Shown here: positions 8,556 through 17,409 of the stretch, piece after piece | How positions within the stretch are numbered: position 1 is the first letter of the stretch | Layout: each line of letters begins with the position of its first letter | Assembly (NCBI GenBank): GCA_017555695.1 | Contig: JAFZFX010000012.1 | Span: forward strand, 1-64,000 | DNA length: 64,000 nt | Reading direction: 5' to 3' | Source: Alistipes sp. | Lineage (GTDB): Bacteria; Bacteroidota; Bacteroidia; Bacteroidales; Rikenellaceae | Notes under the pieces: model-generated | What the model was told of the DNA's origin: nothing | Databases searched by the model: none | Seen by the model: only the letters and a program-made list of their open reading frames with translations | Position numbers and translations under genes: made by a program

Positions 8556-8622
8556 GGAGTTAATCGGTGCTTTGGCTCCGTCAGAAAAGAGTGAAAAACG
8601 ATAAACAAAAATAAAACTACTT

Positions 8623-10527
8623 ATGAAAAAAGAATTTTTGACCTTCACTTCAAAGGTCCTTTCTGGTGTTTCACGCCTCATGCTTTTGGTGGCATTGGTA
8701 GCTGCAACGCCTATGTTCTACGCCTGCTCGGAGGATCCTAACATTGTTCCGACTCCCAAGCCCGACCCCAAGCCTCAAGGCAACCCCAACGGTGTTGTCT
8801 ATAATGGCGAGAGCGAAGTTAGCTGTGACTCGGCACAGTCGTCAATCAGCTTTAAGTTCGAGGCTGACGCTGGCTTCGAGTTGGAGACAAATAGGACTGG
8901 CTGGGTGGAGTTTGTGACCCCCTCACAGTCATCAGAGGGTGGTAGCTACAACGCTACTGTTCAGGTGAAGAAGAACAGCACAAAGGAGTCACGCAAGGCT
9001 AACATCTACATCACCGTAGATGGCCACGAGCGCACACTGCTCTTCACAATCACACAGGATGCTCCCGCGCCCGAGGATTTGGCCAGCGAGTTGGTTAAGT
9101 ATGTTGACAAGCGCCTGGTTGAGGAGTACTACTGGTTGGACGAGTACAAGGAGAAGCGTTCGACTTTCGACTTTACGCTCGAGCCCGATGTATTCCTCGA
9201 TGAGTCATTGGCATCGATGGAGACCAACATCGCCGATGGTGGCTACGACTCAAAGGGCAACCGCTATGTTTACTCATACTTCTACCAGATTAGCGGTTCG
9301 CGTGCGGCTTCGCAGGTGACAGGCTACGGTATCGTGCTCAGCGGTTATATGTGGGCTATGAACAGCGCAGGTACAGAGTATGGTCTTATCGTATCGCATG
9401 TATATCCCAACTCGCCCGCTGCGGCTCAGGGTATCCAGCGCGGTGATATCATCTCGACATACAACGGCTCGAAGATTGGCTCAACAAATGTGAACAATGC
9501 GTGGTATGACATCTACTACTCACTCACATCGACTGTGAAGTTGGGTGTACACCTCGATGGCTCACAGAGCGCCACTACAATCAGCCTCTCGACAGGCAAC
9601 TACTACGAGAACCCCGTTGCTCACTACGATGTATATGATTTGACAGACGAGAACGACAATGTGACCAAGGTGGGTTACTTGAGCTTCCTCTCATTCGACT
9701 CAGACTACACCAACGATCTTGTTGAGGCTCTGCGCTACATCGACAACCAGGGCATCGACGAGATGATTCTCGACCTCCGCGACAATGGTGGTGGCTCGGT
9801 GAATATGTCAACAGTATTGGCAAGCTCGCTCATCAGCGGCTCATACAACGGTCAGATCTACCAGACTCTGGTGCGCCACGAGGATAACCCGAGGGGTAAC
9901 ACCGACTGTCCTATCTCTGGTGTTTACAACGGCTCGGCTCTGCCCCGTCTGGATATCAACCGTCTGTTCGTAATCACATCGGGCAACACAGCATCGGCAA
10001 GTGAGATGGTTATCTCGGGCTTGCGTGGTCTGGATATCCCCGTGATGACTATCGGTTTGGCTTCAGAGGGTAAGAACTGCGGTATGGATGTGACACAGGT
10101 GACTGACAAGACAGGTACTTACGAGTACGCGCCCATCACATTCCTGAACTTCAACGCCAAGGGCTTCAACGACTTTGCTGATGGTATCCCCGCTGACAGA
10201 GATATGAACTACATCGCCAAGAATGCCAAGAACGAAGATGTTAGCGCTTTGGCAGGTTCGTTTATGTGGCCTATGGAGCCGTGGGGCGGTTACTCACAGG
10301 ATATGGGTATGCTGGAGGCTCTGTTCCAGATTCAGGGTCGCAGCATCGTAGATGTTCCCGCCGACACTCGTAGCTCGTCGATGAAGTTCCAGCCCTCGCG
10401 CAAGCACAACTTCTCACGCGCAAATGGCCAGATGGAGCCTATGCAGGTTGAGGGCAAGCGCATCGTTAAGGGTGCTACCCTGACCGAGGAGGAGCGCGTG
10501 GCGTTCGACTCACAGAGTTATAAATAG
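8623..10527 (+). CDS. S41 (tail-specific/CtpA-like) protease lipoprotein with BACON-like domain
   Basis: A 634-residue secreted serine protease, probably lipid-anchored. The signal sequence ends at a lipobox-like FYAC, followed by a Pro-rich tether (PTPKPDPKPQ). Residues about 50-148 form an immunoglobulin-like BACON-type module with the typical end FTITQDA. Next comes a helical segment (KYVDKRLVEEYYWLDEY), a PDZ domain with SHVYPNSPAAAQGIQRGD, and the S41 catalytic domain with LDLRDNGGGSV and SGNTASASEM (Ser458/Ser460; one of these is the nucleophile). Gut Bacteroidales encode many such proteins; substrates are mostly unknown. The gene is followed 20 bases later by a secreted phosphoesterase. 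Confidence 0.9.
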   Translation: MKKEFLTFTSKVLSGVSRLMLLVALVAATPMFYACSEDPNIVPTPKPDPKPQGNPNGVVYNGESEVSCDSAQSSISFKFEADAGFELETNRTGWVEFVTPSQSSEGGSYNATVQVKKNSTKESRKANIYITVDGHERTLLFTITQDAPAPEDLASELVKYVDKRLVEEYYWLDEYKEKRSTFDFTLEPDVFLDESLASMETNIADGGYDSKGNRYVYSYFYQISGSRAASQVTGYGIVLSGYMWAMNSAGTEYGLIVSHVYPNSPAAAQGIQRGDIISTYNGSKIGSTNVNNAWYDIYYSLTSTVKLGVHLDGSQSATTISLSTGNYYENPVAHYDVYDLTDENDNVTKVGYLSFLSFDSDYTNDLVEALRYIDNQGIDEMILDLRDNGGGSVNMSTVLASSLISGSYNGQIYQTLVRHEDNPRGNTDCPISGVYNGSALPRLDINRLFVITSGNTASASEMVISGLRGLDIPVMTIGLASEGKNCGMDVTQVTDKTGTYEYAPITFLNFNAKGFNDFADGIPADRDMNYIAKNAKNEDVSALAGSFMWPMEPWGGYSQDMGMLEALFQIQGRSIVDVPADTRSSSMKFQPSRKHNFSRANGQMEPMQVEGKRIVKGATLTEEERVAFDSQSYK

Positions 10528-10547
10528 TTGCAATCTTAAGGCGATTT

Positions 10548-11801
10548 ATGAATAGAATATCGTTAAAGAATAGCGTGCTACTGCTGGCCGTTGCTATGTG
10601 CAGCGTGCCGGCAGCGGCGTTTTCAGCAGAGGGCGAGAAAGAGCTTGCTCCCGTACTCATTGTTAAGGCCGACGACAAGGCCGAGGCCTACACAATCAAT
10701 CACGGCCCCTACCTGCAGGGAGTGACCTACGATGGCGCAACGGTGGTGTTCACCACTTCGCATCGTGGTTTCTCGAAGGTGGAGTTGCGCCGTAAGGGTA
10801 GCCAGGAGGTGACTACGCACGACAGCCGCAAGAACGGTCTTATAATGGCCGACAACACTCACAATGTGATTAACCTGCTCGGCCTGGAGGCTGCTACCGA
10901 GTATGAGTACCGCATCGTCTCGACCAAGGTGGAGAACTTCCAGCCCTACAAGGTGACCTTCGGCGAGAAGATCGCCTCGCCTTGGTACTCGTTCCGTACA
11001 TTCGACCCCAAGGCCAAGGAGTTCACATTTGGCGTGCTGAACGATATTCACGACGATAGCAAGAAGTGTAACGACCTGCTCAACCTGCTGCCGGTAGAGG
11101 AGTTGGGTATGGTATTCTATAACGGCGATATCCTGAGCCACTACACCGAGGAGGGTCAGCCCTTCACAAGCTTTATCGATGTGTCGGTGGAGCAGTTCGC
11201 CAAGCACAAGCCCTTTGCTGTGGTGCGTGGTAACCACGAGACTCGCGGTCACCTGGCACGCACATACGAGGAGTTCATCCACAACACTCGCGATGAGAAA
11301 TACTACGGCGTCTACTACTTTGGCGATACAGCCGTGGTGATGCTCGACTGCGGTGAGGATAAGCTCGACACTCACGAGGTGTATGCAGGCTTTGTAGCCT
11401 TCGACGAGTACCGCCTCGAGCAGGTGGAGTGGCTCAAGCAGGTAATCAAGAGCAAGGAGTTCCGTAAGGCAAAGAAGCGTATCATTCTGTTGCACATCCC
11501 GCCCGCAGTGGAGGCGATGAAGGTGCAGGGAGAGAAGGATGTAGAGAGTATGCTCGCTTGGCGCGGTAACGAACACTGGGGCGAGATATTGTTCCCCGTG
11601 CTGGCCAAGACCAAGATTGATGTGATGATTTCGGCACATATGCACCGCCAGATGTTCTTCCCCGCACTGAAGGGCGTGCACGACTTCCCCATCGTGGTGA
11701 ATGACAATGTGAGCGCTATGCTGGTGAAGAGTAGCGACCAGGGCGTGGATGTGAAGATTACCAACCGCAACGGCAAGGTGACCTTCGAGGAGAGATTTTA
11801 A
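10548..11801 (+). CDS. Secreted metallophosphoesterase, purple-acid-phosphatase-like layout
   Basis: A 417-residue exported protein with a Sec signal peptide (cleavage near AAAFSA). Residues about 50-155 look like a fibronectin-type N-terminal domain (HGPYLQGVTYDGATVVF). The calcineurin-like phosphoesterase domain follows, with metal-binding motifs LNDIHDD, FYNGDIL, RGNHETRG, LLHIPP and ISAHMHR in the usual order. It probably hydrolyses phosphate esters in the periplasm; the substrate cannot be read from sequence. It is 20 bases downstream of the S41 protease gene and likely shares its transcript. Confidence 0.85.
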   Translation: MNRISLKNSVLLLAVAMCSVPAAAFSAEGEKELAPVLIVKADDKAEAYTINHGPYLQGVTYDGATVVFTTSHRGFSKVELRRKGSQEVTTHDSRKNGLIMADNTHNVINLLGLEAATEYEYRIVSTKVENFQPYKVTFGEKIASPWYSFRTFDPKAKEFTFGVLNDIHDDSKKCNDLLNLLPVEELGMVFYNGDILSHYTEEGQPFTSFIDVSVEQFAKHKPFAVVRGNHETRGHLARTYEEFIHNTRDEKYYGVYYFGDTAVVMLDCGEDKLDTHEVYAGFVAFDEYRLEQVEWLKQVIKSKEFRKAKKRIILLHIPPAVEAMKVQGEKDVESMLAWRGNEHWGEILFPVLAKTKIDVMISAHMHRQMFFPALKGVHDFPIVVNDNVSAMLVKSSDQGVDVKITNRNGKVTFEERF

Positions 11802-11866
11802 TTCAAAATTAGGGGGAGGTAATCCCCGAGAATGGTTTTCTGGGTTAAGGAGAAGAAAAAAGATTT

Positions 11867-12898
11867 ATGGAGTTATCGCAACAAAGTCTGAACACATTGC
11901 GAGAGCTGTTGGAGGCCTCGCCAAAGAAGATAGTGGTGCTTTCGCACACCAACCCTGACGGCGACGCCATCGGCTCGTCGTTGGCGTGGGCAGAGGCTCT
12001 GCGTAGCCGTGGCCACCAGGTGACCTGTATCGTGCCCAACCGCTACCCCTACTATCTGGAGTGGATGACGGGTATCGAGCAGTTGGTGATTTTCAAGTCG
12101 GATAGCGAAGGTGCGGCCATCAAGGCCGTAGCCGAGGCCGAGATGTTGTTCTGTCTCGACTTTCACTCGCTCTCGCGTCTGGATGAGCCGCTGAGCCGTG
12201 TGATTGCGGCCAACGAGTCGGCCAAGCGTGTGCTCATTGACCACCACCTGAACCCCTCGGAGGGTTTCGATGTGATGTTCTCGCATCCCGAGGCGTCGAG
12301 TACATCATATCTGGTGTGCAACATCATCTGCGCGCTGTGGGGCGAGAAGTCAATCACTAAGGCGCAGGCCGAGGTGCTCTATGTGGGTATGATGACCGAC
12401 ACGGGTAACTTCTCGTTCTCGAATCTGACCCCCGCGCTCTACCGCACCATCGCCGTGCTGGCCGAGACGGGCATCGAGATACCGCAGATTTACAACAATG
12501 TATATAACTCGTTCACCGAAGGCCGTGCGCGACTGTTCGGCTACACCATCAACCGCAAGATGCGACTGATGCGTAAGGGTACGGTGGCCTATATGTCACT
12601 CACCGAGGAGGAGATGCGCCGCTTCTGGTTCCAGCAGGGCGACAGCGAGGGCTTCGTGAACTATCCGCTGACGATAAAGAAGATGCGAATGTCGGCTATC
12701 TTTATCGAGCATAAGGATTTCATCCGCGTGTCGTTGCGTTCGCGTGGCGCGGTGGATGTGAACCTCTTTGCGGGTCGCTACTTCGAGGGTGGCGGCCACC
12801 ACAATGCCGCAGGCGGCAAGTCCTTCGTGTCGATGGAGGAGACCATCGCCCGCTTCGAGGCCGCCGTCGAGGAGTTCGCCAAGGAGGGACACCTTTAG
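11867..12898 (+). CDS. DHH/DHHA1 phosphoesterase, NrnA-like
   Basis: A 343-residue cytoplasmic phosphoesterase of the family that degrades short oligoribonucleotides and 3'-phosphoadenosine 5'-phosphate. DHH-domain motifs are SHTNPDGDAIGSS (Asp31 and Asp33 as metal ligands), the middle aspartate in FCLDFHSL, and IDHH (residues 124-127). The C-terminal DHHA1 domain has GGGHHNAAGG (308-317). The length fits NrnA (about 310-345). It stands about 65 bases behind the phosphoesterase gene. Assignment as nanoRNase against c-di-nucleotide hydrolase within the family is inferred from overall layout. Confidence 0.87.
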   Translation: MELSQQSLNTLRELLEASPKKIVVLSHTNPDGDAIGSSLAWAEALRSRGHQVTCIVPNRYPYYLEWMTGIEQLVIFKSDSEGAAIKAVAEAEMLFCLDFHSLSRLDEPLSRVIAANESAKRVLIDHHLNPSEGFDVMFSHPEASSTSYLVCNIICALWGEKSITKAQAEVLYVGMMTDTGNFSFSNLTPALYRTIAVLAETGIEIPQIYNNVYNSFTEGRARLFGYTINRKMRLMRKGTVAYMSLTEEEMRRFWFQQGDSEGFVNYPLTIKKMRMSAIFIEHKDFIRVSLRSRGAVDVNLFAGRYFEGGGHHNAAGGKSFVSMEETIARFEAAVEEFAKEGHL

Positions 12899-12940
12899 AA
12901 ATTCAAAATTGATTTTTTTGAGTTTTGGTATTAATAAATT

Positions 12941-13076
12941 TCTCCCTCTAAGCTAGAGGGAATACCCCGAATGGGGGGAGGGAGTGTGTTAATAGTAAGG
13001 ATAGTACACTCGATAGACAGACTCCTCCGTCGCTACCTGTGGTAGCGCCACCTCCTCTAGCTTAGAGGAGGAATTG
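12941..13076 (-). repeat. Family B palindromic repeat, inverted copy
   Basis: Read on the minus strand this is the same string of modules as at 1964-2120. Its variable stem is different: CGCTACC (13031-13037) pairs with GGTAGCG (13041-13047). The flanking words (GAGGAGGTGGC and GACGGAGGAGTCTGT) are unchanged. It ends about 25 bases before the DUF559 gene. Confidence 0.85.
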
Positions 13077-13100
13077 CAAAACGATAAGCGGTAAGAAGAG

Positions 13101-13508
13101 ATGGCAACACCGAAAAGGCGTACTCACAACACTGCAGAGATGAAGCAGATGCGCCGAGATTTGCGGTCAAACAGCACTTCGGCAGAGGCTACGCTATGGG
13201 GACTTATTAATGGTAATAAGTTGCTCGATACTCGGTGGCGACGACAGTTTTCGGTGGGTGCATATATACTCGATTTTTACTGCCCCGAACTAAAAATTGC
13301 AATAGAGTTGGATGGCGCACCTCACTTTACGGCAAACGGCAATGTGGGCGATTTTGTCAGAGATAGATTCCTAAAAGAGCAGGAGTGTATTGTTATTTTG
13401 CGATTTGAGAACAAGATGGTGTGGAATAACACTCCCGAATTGATACAGACGATAAAGGATGCTATAGTTGATAGGCGTAATGGCGCAAATCAGCATAGCG
13501 AATATTAA
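13101..13508 (+). CDS. DUF559 endonuclease-domain protein (Vsr-like fold)
   Basis: A 135-residue protein of the DUF559 family, related to very-short-patch-repair and PD-(D/E)XK nucleases. The core is visible: LRSNSTSAEATLWGLI helix, RRQFSVGAYILDFYCPE with Asp58, then IAIELDG with Glu69 and Asp71, and His75. The end is QECIVILRFENKMVWNN. Biochemical functions for DUF559 are poorly defined; nicking or repair of DNA is a family-level guess. The gene is less GC-rich than its neighbours and sits just behind an inverted family B repeat. The ABC exporter starts 23 bases after it. Confidence 0.85.
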   Translation: MATPKRRTHNTAEMKQMRRDLRSNSTSAEATLWGLINGNKLLDTRWRRQFSVGAYILDFYCPELKIAIELDGAPHFTANGNVGDFVRDRFLKEQECIVILRFENKMVWNNTPELIQTIKDAIVDRRNGANQHSEY

Positions 13509-13531
13509 TATAGAAACTTATCAGTTTAACA

Positions 13532-15376
13532 ATGAAGAGTTCGATGATGAAGACATATACGCGGTTGTTGGGGTTTGCCAGGCCGCTGAGTCGATATACG
13601 GTGCCATATTTTTTCTATTCGATATTGCACGCCGTATTCAATACATTCACCTACACGATGATTATCCCAATCATCGGTACGCTCTTTTCCGAGGGCTACA
13701 CCTTCGAGCCGGTATATGAGTTGCCGCGCATAGAGCTCAACACCGAGTGTCTGGATAGCCTGATTAACTACTGCTATACGGCCATCTTCGGCGAGGAGTA
13801 CAAGATTACGCAACTGCTGGGTCTGCTCTCGGCAATACTCATTGCGTCGAATATGCTCAGCAACCTGTTCCGCTACCTGGGCGGTATGACCGTCGAGACA
13901 CTGCGTACGCGCACGCTGCAGAATATGCGTAACCAGATGTTCGAGCGCACGATGGGTATGAATGTGGGTTACTTCAGCGACCAGCGCAAGGGCGACATTA
14001 TGTCGAAAATCACTTCGGATGTGATGGTGGTGCAGTTCTGTATCACTAACACCCTGCAGGTGGCCTTCCGCGAGCCGTTCCTCATCATCGGCTACTGCAT
14101 TATGATGGTGAAGATTTCGTGGGAGCTGACCCTCTTCTCGATACTCTACCTGCCCGTTGTGGGTCTTATCATCGGCTCGATTGTCAAGCGCCTGCGCCAC
14201 CCCGCACAGCAGGGTCAGGAGCGTATGGGCGATATGGTGAGCGTGATGGAGGAGTCGCTCTCGGGTGTCAAGGCTGTGAAGAGTTACAACGCCTTCGGCT
14301 ACATTAGCCAGAAGTTCCGCACGATAAATGCCGAGATGTCGAACATCCTGCTCTCGATGGCTCGCAAGCAGCAGCTGGCGTCGCCTATGAGCGAGTTTTT
14401 GGGCATCACAGCCATCTCGGTGGTGTTGGTGTTCGGTGGTTCGCTGGTGATGAAGGGTGCTATCACGGCGGCGGGATTCGTGGCCTACATCGCGGCCTTC
14501 TCGCAGCTGACACGACCCCTGCGTTCGTTCATCGACCAGTTTGCAAACATCAACCAGGGTATTGCTGCGGGTGAGCGTATATTCTCGATTATCGACGCCA
14601 AAAGCGAGGTCGAGGATAAGAGCAACGCCGTGGCGCTCAACGAGTTCAAGGATAAGATTGAGTTCAGAAATGTGAAGTTCACCTACGACGGCCAGCGCGA
14701 GATTCTGCACGATGTGTCGTTCGAGGTACGCAAGGGTGAGACTGTGGCTCTGGTGGGTCCGTCGGGTGGCGGTAAGTCCACTTTGAGCGAGTTGGTGCCC
14801 CGATTCTACGACGCCTGCACGGGCGAGATTCTCATCGACGGCAAGCCCATTGGCGACTACTCGCAGGAGAGCATCCGAGAGCATATGGGTATCGTGTCGC
14901 AGGAGACTATACTCTTTAACGATACTATTTTCAACAACATAGCGATGGGTCGCACCGATGTTACGGCCGAGCAGGTCGAGGCTGCGGCGCGTGTGGCCAA
15001 TGCTCACGACTTCATCATGCAGACCGAGAATGGCTACCAGACCAACATCGGCGACAGAGGTATGAAGCTCTCGGGTGGTCAGCGCCAGCGACTCAGCATC
15101 GCGCGTGCCGTGTTGCGCAACCCCGAGATTTTGATTCTCGACGAGGCTACTTCGGCCCTCGATACCGAGAGCGAGAAGCTGGTGCAGGATGCGCTGACAA
15201 CGCTGTTGGAGGGTCGCACCTCGATAGTTATCGCGCACCGTCTCAGCACGATACACAATGCCGACCGCATCATCGTAATCGACGCGGGCAACATTGCCGA
15301 GCAGGGTACGCACGCTGAGCTTATAGCCAAGGGCGGCATCTATGCCAAGCTGATTGAGATGCAGAGTTTGGCGTAA
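13532..15376 (+). CDS. ABC exporter, MsbA-like (fused membrane and ATPase domains)
   Basis: A 614-residue half-transporter that would work as a homodimer in the inner membrane. The N-terminal half (about 20-345) holds six transmembrane helices with a long periplasmic loop after the first (IELNTECLDSLINYCYTA). The ATPase domain has Walker A GPSGGGKST (about 409-417), Q-loop GIVSQETILFND, signature LSGGQRQRLS (about 513), Walker B ILILDEATSAL and the switch histidine in IAHRLSTI. The family exports lipids, glycolipids or drugs. The MsbA-like label is by overall similarity; the cargo is not proven. The start at 13532 (MKSSMMKTYTRLL) is preferred because it follows the DUF559 stop closely and precedes a basic N terminus. 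Confidence 0.88.
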   Translation: MKSSMMKTYTRLLGFARPLSRYTVPYFFYSILHAVFNTFTYTMIIPIIGTLFSEGYTFEPVYELPRIELNTECLDSLINYCYTAIFGEEYKITQLLGLLSAILIASNMLSNLFRYLGGMTVETLRTRTLQNMRNQMFERTMGMNVGYFSDQRKGDIMSKITSDVMVVQFCITNTLQVAFREPFLIIGYCIMMVKISWELTLFSILYLPVVGLIIGSIVKRLRHPAQQGQERMGDMVSVMEESLSGVKAVKSYNAFGYISQKFRTINAEMSNILLSMARKQQLASPMSEFLGITAISVVLVFGGSLVMKGAITAAGFVAYIAAFSQLTRPLRSFIDQFANINQGIAAGERIFSIIDAKSEVEDKSNAVALNEFKDKIEFRNVKFTYDGQREILHDVSFEVRKGETVALVGPSGGGKSTLSELVPRFYDACTGEILIDGKPIGDYSQESIREHMGIVSQETILFNDTIFNNIAMGRTDVTAEQVEAAARVANAHDFIMQTENGYQTNIGDRGMKLSGGQRQRLSIARAVLRNPEILILDEATSALDTESEKLVQDALTTLLEGRTSIVIAHRLSTIHNADRIIVIDAGNIAEQGTHAELIAKGGIYAKLIEMQSLA

Positions 15377-15377
15377 G

Positions 15378-15537
15378 GAAATTCAAAATTAAGAATTCAA
15401 AATTCAAAATTGAGGATAAATGTCATTGCGAGGAGGAGTTTACTCCGACGCGGCAATCTCCTGCATTGCACCAATTATTTTTTGGGATTTTTTTTGAGGA
15501 TTTTGAGTTTTTTTGAGAGAAAGAAAAATTAATAAAA
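15378..15537. other. Spacer with AT-rich repeats and a family A half copy
   Basis: The stop codon is followed by AAATTCAAAATT-type words in tandem (15379-15413). Similar short words follow the stops at 11801, 12898 and 33458. Then comes a family A half at 15421-15461 and a run of T-rich DNA. Confidence 0.55.
15421..15461. repeat. Family A repeat, half copy
   Basis: TGTCATTGCGAGGAGG to GCGGCAATCTC, matching the left half of the element at 1859. Confidence 0.75.
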
Positions 15538-16182
15538 ATGGCAAAGATTTATATACAGTCGTTTGGTGAGGAGGTGGGTAATGCCGTATCGCACGGCGTG
15601 ATGACCATCCTTACGCTGCTGGCGTTGCCCTTTGCGGCGGTCAAGGCCTATGTCAGCAGTGGCGGGCAGGTGCAGACTGCCGTGGGCGTGAGCATCTTCT
15701 GCATATCTATTTTTATGATGTTCCTCGTATCGACCCTCTACCACTCGATGTCGCCGCAGTCGAAGCACAAGGATGTGTTCCATATCCTCGACCATATCTT
15801 CATCTATGTGGCCATTGCGGGCTCATATACGCCCATCGCGCTGGATGTGATTGGTGGCTGGCAGGGAATCTTGATTTTCATTATCCAGTGGGTGGCTGTA
15901 ATCTTCGGCGTGTTCTATAAGTCGTTGAGCCGCAGGTCGATACCCGCGCTGAGTTTGAGCATATACCTGGTGATGGGCTGGACGGTGGTATTCTTCTTCC
16001 CCATATTTTTGCGCCACTCGTCGATGCCGTTCCTCCTGCTTATTGCGGCGGGCGGACTCTTCTACACCATCGGCGCCGTGTTCTATGCGATGAAGAGTTT
16101 TAAGTACCACCACCTGGTGTGGCATCTGCTGATTAACATCGCGGCATCGTGTCACTTCGTGGCCATCGTCTTCTTCCTTTAG
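15538..16182 (+). CDS. Hemolysin III / YqfA family membrane protein
   Basis: A 214-residue polytopic membrane protein with seven predicted transmembrane segments, the PAQR/HlyIII fold. Family motifs with likely zinc ligands are visible: STLYHSM near residue 63, HILDHIFIYVAIAGSYTPIAL near 82-102 and HLVWHLLINIAASCHF near the C terminus. The name hemolysin III comes from one member; most members have no shown haemolytic activity, and roles in membrane homeostasis have been suggested. It is followed by a long non-coding stretch leading to the phage-like cassette. Confidence 0.87.
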   Translation: MAKIYIQSFGEEVGNAVSHGVMTILTLLALPFAAVKAYVSSGGQVQTAVGVSIFCISIFMMFLVSTLYHSMSPQSKHKDVFHILDHIFIYVAIAGSYTPIALDVIGGWQGILIFIIQWVAVIFGVFYKSLSRRSIPALSLSIYLVMGWTVVFFFPIFLRHSSMPFLLLIAAGGLFYTIGAVFYAMKSFKYHHLVWHLLINIAASCHFVAIVFFL

Positions 16183-16194
16183 CGAGGGGCGGTT

Positions 16195-16226
16195 AGGAGT
16201 CGGCAAGGAGTCGGCAAGGAGTCGGG
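16195..16226. repeat. Tandem 11-base repeat, three units
   Basis: AGGAGTCGGCA occurs twice and then once as AGGAGTCGGGG, directly after the hemolysin-III gene. Confidence 0.75.
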
Positions 16227-16227
16227 G

Positions 16228-16314
16228 TGTCATTCCGAGCATCTGTTTTGAGATTGCCGCGTTGGGCTTTGCCCTCTTCGTAATGGCAGGCAAAACAGAT
16301 GCGTGGGAATCTCC
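16228..16314. repeat. Family A repeat, diverged copy
   Basis: It begins TGTCATTCCGAG and ends GGGAATCTCC, with GCATCTGTTTTG and CAAAACAGATGC as a perfect 12-base inverted pair inside. Confidence 0.65.
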
Positions 16315-16372
16315 TTCAGTAGGGTCGGCAAGTCTGAAAGGTAAAAAATCAAAAAAAAAGTTAAAAATTTTA

Positions 16373-16402
16373 CTCGCGGATTATGGTTTGATAATCAGCG
16401 AG
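16373..16402. promoter_or_regulatory. Inverted repeat upstream of the phage-cassette promoter
   Basis: CTCGC..ATTAT, loop GGTTTG, ATAAT..GCGAG. It could be an operator or a minus-strand terminator, since T runs follow on that strand; no minus-strand gene is nearby. Confidence 0.4.
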
Positions 16403-16461
16403 GTAGGGTCATTGTATGACTCGGTAAAGTTAATTTATTGAATATTTATTGGTCAAAATAC

Positions 16462-16492
16462 TTGACAAACGGGTTTTGGCGTATTATATTTG
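16462..16492 (+). promoter_or_regulatory. Promoter of the phage-like cassette
   Basis: TTGACA near 16462 and, after about 19 bases, TATATTTG (16485-16492), a full match to the Bacteroidetes -7 consensus. The first coding start is about 370 bases downstream. Confidence 0.65.
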
Positions 16493-16499
16493 CAGTGTC

Positions 16500-16863
16500 A
16501 TTCGGAGGTAATCAACCCTTGCGGAGTGGCGCTGCAAATCTTTTTTGTCTATATATCAATGCGATAGGCTGAAGGGTGCAGCAATTCGATAACGAGATAA
16601 ATTTTTGAACTATGCTTTTCCTTTCACCACCCATACGGCAGGCCGCTCGGACGGAGCGCACCACGCGGAAAATGGAGTTATGAACATATCTTGATAAAAG
16701 ATATTAAATTATCAACAACGGAACGCCAGCGGCCTATGTCGTTGCTATTAGGTGGTTTGAAGCCATAGGCAAAAGTCATAAATATAGATTATCAACATCA
16801 ATTAACATTTTTATAAACACAAAGGCCGAGTCGCTCGGCCCGACCCTTAACACCCCTTACCTT
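16500..16863 (+). promoter_or_regulatory. Long structured leader of the phage-like cassette
   Basis: About 365 untranslated bases with at least three stems: ATATCTT/AAGATAT (16686-16704), GCCTATG/CATAGGC (16732-16770) and GGCCGAG-TCG-CTCGGCC (16824-16840). A 23-codon ORF (16612-16683) lies inside and could be a leader peptide, but nothing else supports it. I recognise no known riboswitch class. Confidence 0.45.
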
Positions 16864-17268
16864 ATGAATCGTACCTATTTGTTAAACGCCGTAGAGGGCA
16901 TAGCCACCGCCAGCGGCTACACATTCTACTCCGACAGCGAGCAGAGGATGCCCCAGCAGATTACCGCCTACCCCGCAGTGTGGCTCTCGCCGCCGCAGTT
17001 CACCTCGATGGAGGGGCGTAAGCGGGGCAAGGTGACCTACTCGCTGACTCTGCACGCAATGAACGAGGGGGCGAAACTCTCGCCCGCCCAGCGACAGCAG
17101 GAGTGGTCGCAGCTGGAGGATTTTCTGGTGGATCTGTTTGCGCAACTATCAGAGAAGGAGCGCATAGCGGTGGTCGATAAACTGAAAATCAAGCACTCGT
17201 CATCGACGCTGACAACCCACGGCGAGGTGGCCGCCACCGCCACGGCAGAGGTGGTGACCTTTTTCTAA
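16864..17268 (+). CDS. Phage-derived protein, possibly tail-terminator/tail-completion type
   Basis: A 134-residue protein that opens the cassette. Its layout (short N-terminal helix, YPAVWLSPP strand, KVTYSLTLHAM strand, a helix rich in Gln/Leu, and a C-terminal beta strand TATAEVVTFF) resembles small tail-completion or tail-terminator proteins that join head and tail in siphophages. This is a fold-level impression, not a motif match. It is separated from the next gene by 141 bases holding a family A half repeat. Confidence 0.45.
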   Translation: MNRTYLLNAVEGIATASGYTFYSDSEQRMPQQITAYPAVWLSPPQFTSMEGRKRGKVTYSLTLHAMNEGAKLSPAQRQQEWSQLEDFLVDLFAQLSEKERIAVVDKLKIKHSSSTLTTHGEVAATATAEVVTFF

Positions 17269-17293
17269 ATTCAGGATTTAGAATTATTCTTTT

Positions 17294-17330
17294 TGTCATT
17301 GCAAGAGCCGATAGGCTCGTGGCAATCTAC
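17294..17330. repeat. Family A repeat half copy inside the phage-like cassette
   Basis: TGTCATTGCAAGAGCC to GTGGCAATCTAC. Its presence between cassette genes indicates that the cassette has been resident long enough to collect a host repeat. Confidence 0.7.
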
Positions 17331-17409
17331 TGCATTACTTCTGTCGTGTTGCAGTGTCGGCTCAAATTTTATGCACTCTAAAACTTAACCAACCAAACCA
17401 AAACTTACT

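Larger units (their letters stand above)
16183..16461. other. Spacer with tandem 11-mers, a family A copy and an inverted repeat
   Basis: No gene is supported. Visible items: three tandem copies of AGGAGTCGGCA (last one altered) at 16195-16226; a diverged family A element at 16228-16314; and an inverted repeat at 16373-16402. Confidence 0.6.
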
